Shown one piece after another: positions 6,583 to 9,305 of a stretch of 9,305 bases of DNA. The notes under the pieces were generated by a model, which searched no databases, was not told where the DNA came from, and worked only from the letters and a program-made list of their open reading frames with translations. Source of the stretch: UMGS363 sp964402055 (GTDB lineage: Bacteria; Bacillota; Clostridia; Oscillospirales; Ruminococcaceae). Position 1 is the first letter of the stretch; each line of letters opens with the position of its first letter. The DNA is taken from positions 1 through 9,305 of the forward strand of contig CAYOAV010000068.1 in NCBI GenBank assembly GCA_964402055.1, read 5' to 3'. Both the position numbers and the translations under genes were made by a program.

Positions 6583-6637
6583 TTGCACTTTGCGTTAAAA
6601 TGATACAAGGTGTAAACGATTGCAGTGTTTTTCTGCA
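6583..6637 (+). other. two consecutive stem-loops in the lipoprotein mRNA leader
   Basis: TTGCACTTTG (6583-6592) can pair with CAAGGTGTAA (6606-6615): 10 bp including two G-U pairs, 13-base loop. TGCAG (6621-6625) can pair with CTGCA (6633-6637) across a 7-base loop. Both lie between the predicted start and the ribosome binding site. I cannot match them to a known riboswitch; they may simply be folded leader or partly reflect the overlapping operator. Confidence 0.35.
6611..6624 (+). promoter_or_regulatory. cre-like operator (CcpA/LacI family) in the leader
   Basis: TGTAAACGATTGCA fits the loose catabolite-responsive-element pattern WTGNAANCGNWNNCW at its core positions, with one mismatch (G for W at position 12) to the stricter TGWNANCGNTNWCA. 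The left half TGTAAACG is ideal for a LacI-family protein. It lies about 36-49 bases after the predicted start, a position typical for repression by roadblock. Control of a sugar-uptake lipoprotein by carbon catabolite repression, or by a local LacI-type regulator, would make sense. Confidence 0.5.
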
Positions 6638-6661
6638 TAATTTCCCCAAAGGAGAGAGTAT

Positions 6662-8482
6662 ATGAATTTCAAGAAAATTGCTGCTGGAGTTATGGCTCTG
6701 GCAATGACAGCTTCACTTGCAGCCTGCTCGGGCGGCAGCGATAGCGACAGCTCAACAACTAAGAAAACTACTACTGCCGCAGTTGATTCTGCTGATAACG
6801 GCGATGATGCTTCGGACGATGGCGATGATGCAGCTACTAACAGCGATGTTCCGTCATTCTCCGAGCTTTACGGCGATGAAACTATTCAGCTAACAGCATA
6901 CAGCCAGCTTGCAAACTATTCGGGCAAGCTCACAGGTTGGTTCGCACAGATCTTAAAGGACAAGTTCAACTGCGAAATCACTATCATTCCTGAAGCTGAC
7001 GGTGCATTTGATACAAGAATGGAAGCTGGCAACCTCGGTGATATTGTTGTTTTCGGTTCAACAGGCACAAATTATCAGAGAGCCGCTCTTGAGGGACTTC
7101 TCTTTGACTGGAACGAGGACGATATTCTTTCTGATTACGGCCCTTATGTCAAGGCAAATATGTCCTACGCTCTGAACAATAACGCTCAGCTCAGCGATTC
7201 ATTCGGTGCAGGCGAAACTGTTTACGGCTTCGGTCATAACGTTGCGACAAACCCAGAGGATCATGAAGCATTCTTCTATACAATGGACGTGCGTTACGAT
7301 CTCTATAAGGAGCTTGGCTATCCCGAGGTCAATACTCTCGATGATTTCTACAACCTTATGGTTAGTATGAAGGAAATCTGCCCGACTGACGAAACAGGAA
7401 GTGAAACTTATGCAACCTCACTCTGGCCTGACTGGGACGGAAATATGGTTATGTATGTAAAAGCATTTGCTACCTGCTACTGGGGCTATGATGAAATGGG
7501 CTTTGGTCTTTATGACGTTGAAAATGGTACATACCATGACGCTCGTGAGGAAGACGGCCCTTACCTCGAATCCCTTAAGTTCTTCAACAGACTTTATCAG
7601 GCAAACCTCATCGACCCTGACTCTATGACACAGACATACAACGAAATGGCTGAAAAGGTTACTGCTGGCGGTACATTCTTCTCCATTTTCGATTACGCTG
7701 GTTCTGCACTTTATAACACAGAGGAACACCTCAATGAGGGCAAGGCTATGTATCCTGTTGTTCCTGGTGACGCAACACCTCTTTGCTACGGTATGAACGT
7801 TCTCGGCGGCAACAGAGTTTGGACTATCGGTTCTAAGACTGAATATCCTGAGCTGTGCATGGCTATTATCAACTATCTCTCAACTCCGGAGGGTTATATG
7901 ACATACTGGTATGGTCCACAGGATCTTTGCTGGTATTATGATGAAGAGGGCAATACCTGCCTTACTGAATTCGGTGAGACCTGCCAGGCTGACAAGAAGG
8001 GTACTATGATGCCTGATGAATGGGGCGGCGGTACATTCGACGAGGGTTCATTCCAGGTTAACAACACAACTTGGACAAGAGATGCTTCCAACCCTGATTC
8101 CAATGGTGAAACATACAACTACAATAACTGGAAGAGCAGACGTTCAGATGATACATATGATATCCTTGCTGACTGGAGAAGCTTCACAGGCTGCTACGAT
8201 GCACAGGAGTATATGAATACTGTTAACTACAAGGTTTCCCTTGCAACAGCTTACTCCGAAACTGCACAGTCTGACGACCTTAAGGTTATATGGCAGCAGG
8301 TTGCTAACTGTATTGTTGACTATTCATGGAGAGCTATCTACTCCTCTACTGATGAAGAATTTGATAAGAATGTTGATGAGATGATCACAAAGTGTAAGGA
8401 ATACGATCCTGACGATCAGTGCCTTAACTGGTGTCTTAATGAAGCAGCTCTTAGATGTTCTTATGAAGATCAGGTAAGATAA
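6662..8482 (+). CDS. ABC transporter extracellular solute-binding lipoprotein
   Basis: Probably the ligand-capturing component of an ABC importer, held on the outer face of the membrane by lipid. The N-terminus is a lipoprotein signal peptide with lipobox LAAC, making C22 the lipidated residue. A Ser/Thr/Asp-rich linker (about 23-66) follows. The rest (about 67-606) has the look of long bacterial sugar/oligosaccharide-binding proteins: an early stretch ending in TGWFAQILKDKFNCEITIIP, then GNLGDIVVFGS near residue 122, many Trp and Tyr residues, and SKTEYPELCMAIINYLSTPEG, the helix typical of these proteins. At 606 residues it is longer than the usual 400-450, closer to LplA-type members. Substrate is not readable from sequence; an oligosaccharide is the likeliest. 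The ATG follows AAAGGAG by seven bases. No permease or ATPase gene is adjacent, so it appears to be an orphan that must use components encoded elsewhere. Confidence 0.88.
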   Translation: MNFKKIAAGVMALAMTASLAACSGGSDSDSSTTKKTTTAAVDSADNGDDASDDGDDAATNSDVPSFSELYGDETIQLTAYSQLANYSGKLTGWFAQILKDKFNCEITIIPEADGAFDTRMEAGNLGDIVVFGSTGTNYQRAALEGLLFDWNEDDILSDYGPYVKANMSYALNNNAQLSDSFGAGETVYGFGHNVATNPEDHEAFFYTMDVRYDLYKELGYPEVNTLDDFYNLMVSMKEICPTDETGSETYATSLWPDWDGNMVMYVKAFATCYWGYDEMGFGLYDVENGTYHDAREEDGPYLESLKFFNRLYQANLIDPDSMTQTYNEMAEKVTAGGTFFSIFDYAGSALYNTEEHLNEGKAMYPVVPGDATPLCYGMNVLGGNRVWTIGSKTEYPELCMAIINYLSTPEGYMTYWYGPQDLCWYYDEEGNTCLTEFGETCQADKKGTMMPDEWGGGTFDEGSFQVNNTTWTRDASNPDSNGETYNYNNWKSRRSDDTYDILADWRSFTGCYDAQEYMNTVNYKVSLATAYSETAQSDDLKVIWQQVANCIVDYSWRAIYSSTDEEFDKNVDEMITKCKEYDPDDQCLNWCLNEAALRCSYEDQVR

Positions 8483-8488
8483 AAAAAT

Positions 8489-8518
8489 AAAGGGTGTCGG
8501 TTTTCGGCACCCTTTTTT
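8489..8518 (+). terminator. intrinsic terminator of the solute-binding lipoprotein gene
   Basis: AAAGGGTGTC pairs with GGCACCCTTT (10 bp with one G-U) across a 7-base loop and runs into TTT. It starts seven bases after the stop codon, so the following GTPase gene needs its own promoter. Confidence 0.9.
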
Positions 8519-8540
8519 GATGAAATAAATGTGAAAAGAC

Positions 8541-8569
8541 TTGTAAAATATTGATGTTTGTGATAAAAT
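8541..8569 (+). promoter_or_regulatory. promoter of the CobW-family gene
   Basis: TTGTAA (8541-8546, 4 of 6), a 17-base spacer ending in TGA (extended -10) and TAAAAT (8564-8569, 5 of 6). It sits between the upstream terminator and the start codon, with a leader of about 29 bases. I see no palindrome resembling a Zur operator in it. Confidence 0.65.
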
Positions 8570-8604
8570 AGTTTTTGGAAGAAAATTCTGAAAGGATGAT
8601 ATAT

Positions 8605-9305
8605 ATGGCAAAAAGACCTATCGTTCCCATAACCCTGCTTACAGGCTATCTCGGTGCGGGAAAAACTACTCTTATCAATCACGTTCTCAACAATCAGGAG
8701 GGCTACAAGACTGCTGTTATCGTTAATGATATCGGCGAGGTCAATATTGACGCAGAGCTTATCCAAAAGGGCGGCACTGTGACCCAAAAGGACGATAATC
8801 TCGTTCCGCTTTCTAACGGTTGTATCTGTTGCACACTTAAGGTCGATCTTATGAATCAGATTACTGACCTCATCGAAACAGGCAGGTTTGATTATATTCT
8901 TATTGAGGCAAGCGGTATTTGTGAGCCGTTGCCTATCGCTCAGTCAATTTCCGTGCTTGAGGGCAAGGTTGACAAGCGTTATCCTGCTATCTGCCGCCTT
9001 GACAACATCGTTACCGTTGTTGATGCACTCCGAATGGCAAGCGAATTTGGCTGTGGTGATGATTTGCTCGCTGATGACATAGGCGAGGAGGACATTGCTA
9101 ATCTTCTTATTCAGCAGATAGAATTCTGCACGACTATTATTCTTAACAAGGTTGACAAGGTTACTCCCGATCAGCTTGGCAGAGTTAAGGCTATGATTAA
9201 AACACTTCAGCCTAAGGCGAGAATTATTGAAGCAAGCTTCGGTAAGGTTGCTGTTTCCGATATTCTTGACACAAAATGCTATGATTTTGAAGAAGCTGTT
9301 ACCTC
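8605..9305 (+). CDS. CobW/P47K-family metal-chaperone GTPase, 3' end beyond window
   Basis: A G3E-family P-loop GTPase of the COG0523 group (CobW, YjiA, YeiR, ZNG1), cytoplasmic proteins that bind metal, often zinc, and are thought to deliver it to client enzymes using GTP hydrolysis. The 233 codons present show Walker A GYLGAGKTT (14-22), the metal-binding motif CICC (CxCC, 73-76) in SNGCICCTL, the Walker B region ILIEASG with E101, and the guanine-specificity motif NKVD (181-184). The C-terminal CobW_C domain, often His-rich, lies outside the window. The ATG is preceded by AAAGGA with about eight bases of spacing. It follows the lipoprotein terminator and has its own promoter, so no operon link is evident. 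Sequence alone does not say whether the client is zinc-, cobalt- or nitrile-hydratase-related. Confidence 0.93.
   Translation, partial: MAKRPIVPITLLTGYLGAGKTTLINHVLNNQEGYKTAVIVNDIGEVNIDAELIQKGGTVTQKDDNLVPLSNGCICCTLKVDLMNQITDLIETGRFDYILIEASGICEPLPIAQSISVLEGKVDKRYPAICRLDNIVTVVDALRMASEFGCGDDLLADDIGEEDIANLLIQQIEFCTTIILNKVDKVTPDQLGRVKAMIKTLQPKARIIEASFGKVAVSDILDTKCYDFEEAVT

Noticed and set aside
1..9305. Insertion sequences, phage genes or attachment sites
   Set aside because: I found no transposase, integrase or phage-like coding sequence and no terminal inverted repeats flanking a gene. The gap itself could hide a short repeat, but nothing visible supports it.

Overview
The window looks like a piece of a Firmicutes genome of the class Clostridia, most likely a gut Ruminococcus/Oscillospiraceae relative. 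I infer this from the AT-rich intergenic DNA with consensus sigma-A promoters, the strong AGGAG-type ribosome binding sites, a lipoprotein sugar-binding protein with a Ser/Thr/Asp linker, and a cytoplasmic LacI-type sensor fused to a GGDEF domain. The sequence is a draft: exactly 100 N (3224-3323) mark a scaffold gap of unknown true size.

Layout. Minus strand: the first 1014 codons of dnaE, the DNA polymerase III alpha subunit (3042 down to 1, running off the left edge). Its frame is open throughout, which I confirmed by reading every codon for stops. Then comes the gapped intergenic region, and then a 653-residue diguanylate cyclase with a LacI/periplasmic-binding-protein-like sensor (5400-3439). 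Plus strand, divergent from the cyclase: a 246-residue secreted, surface-anchored protein of unknown function (5702-6442), a 606-residue substrate-binding lipoprotein of an ABC importer (6662-8482), and the first 233 codons of a CobW-family metal-chaperone GTPase (8605 to the right edge). Each plus-strand gene has its own promoter with a 17-base spacer and a TG extended -10 element. The first two end in clear intrinsic terminators, so the three are probably separate transcription units.

How the parts may fit. The solute-binding lipoprotein has no permease or ATPase gene beside it. Its leader carries a cre-like (LacI/CcpA-type) operator, which suggests carbon-source control. The sensor of the neighbouring diguanylate cyclase belongs to the sugar-binding LacI/PBP1 fold, and the secreted protein looks like a beta-rich surface protein. 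Together they suggest, by inference only, a nutrient-sensing and capture neighbourhood. dnaE and the CobW GTPase are housekeeping or metal-homeostasis genes with no evident link.

The most intriguing spot is the assembly gap. On the minus strand it is entered by a near-perfect promoter with an A/T-rich upstream element and left through a 15-bp hairpin with a U tract, while no protein gene is visible. A strongly transcribed small RNA, or a regulated dnaE leader, may lie mostly inside the unsequenced gap.
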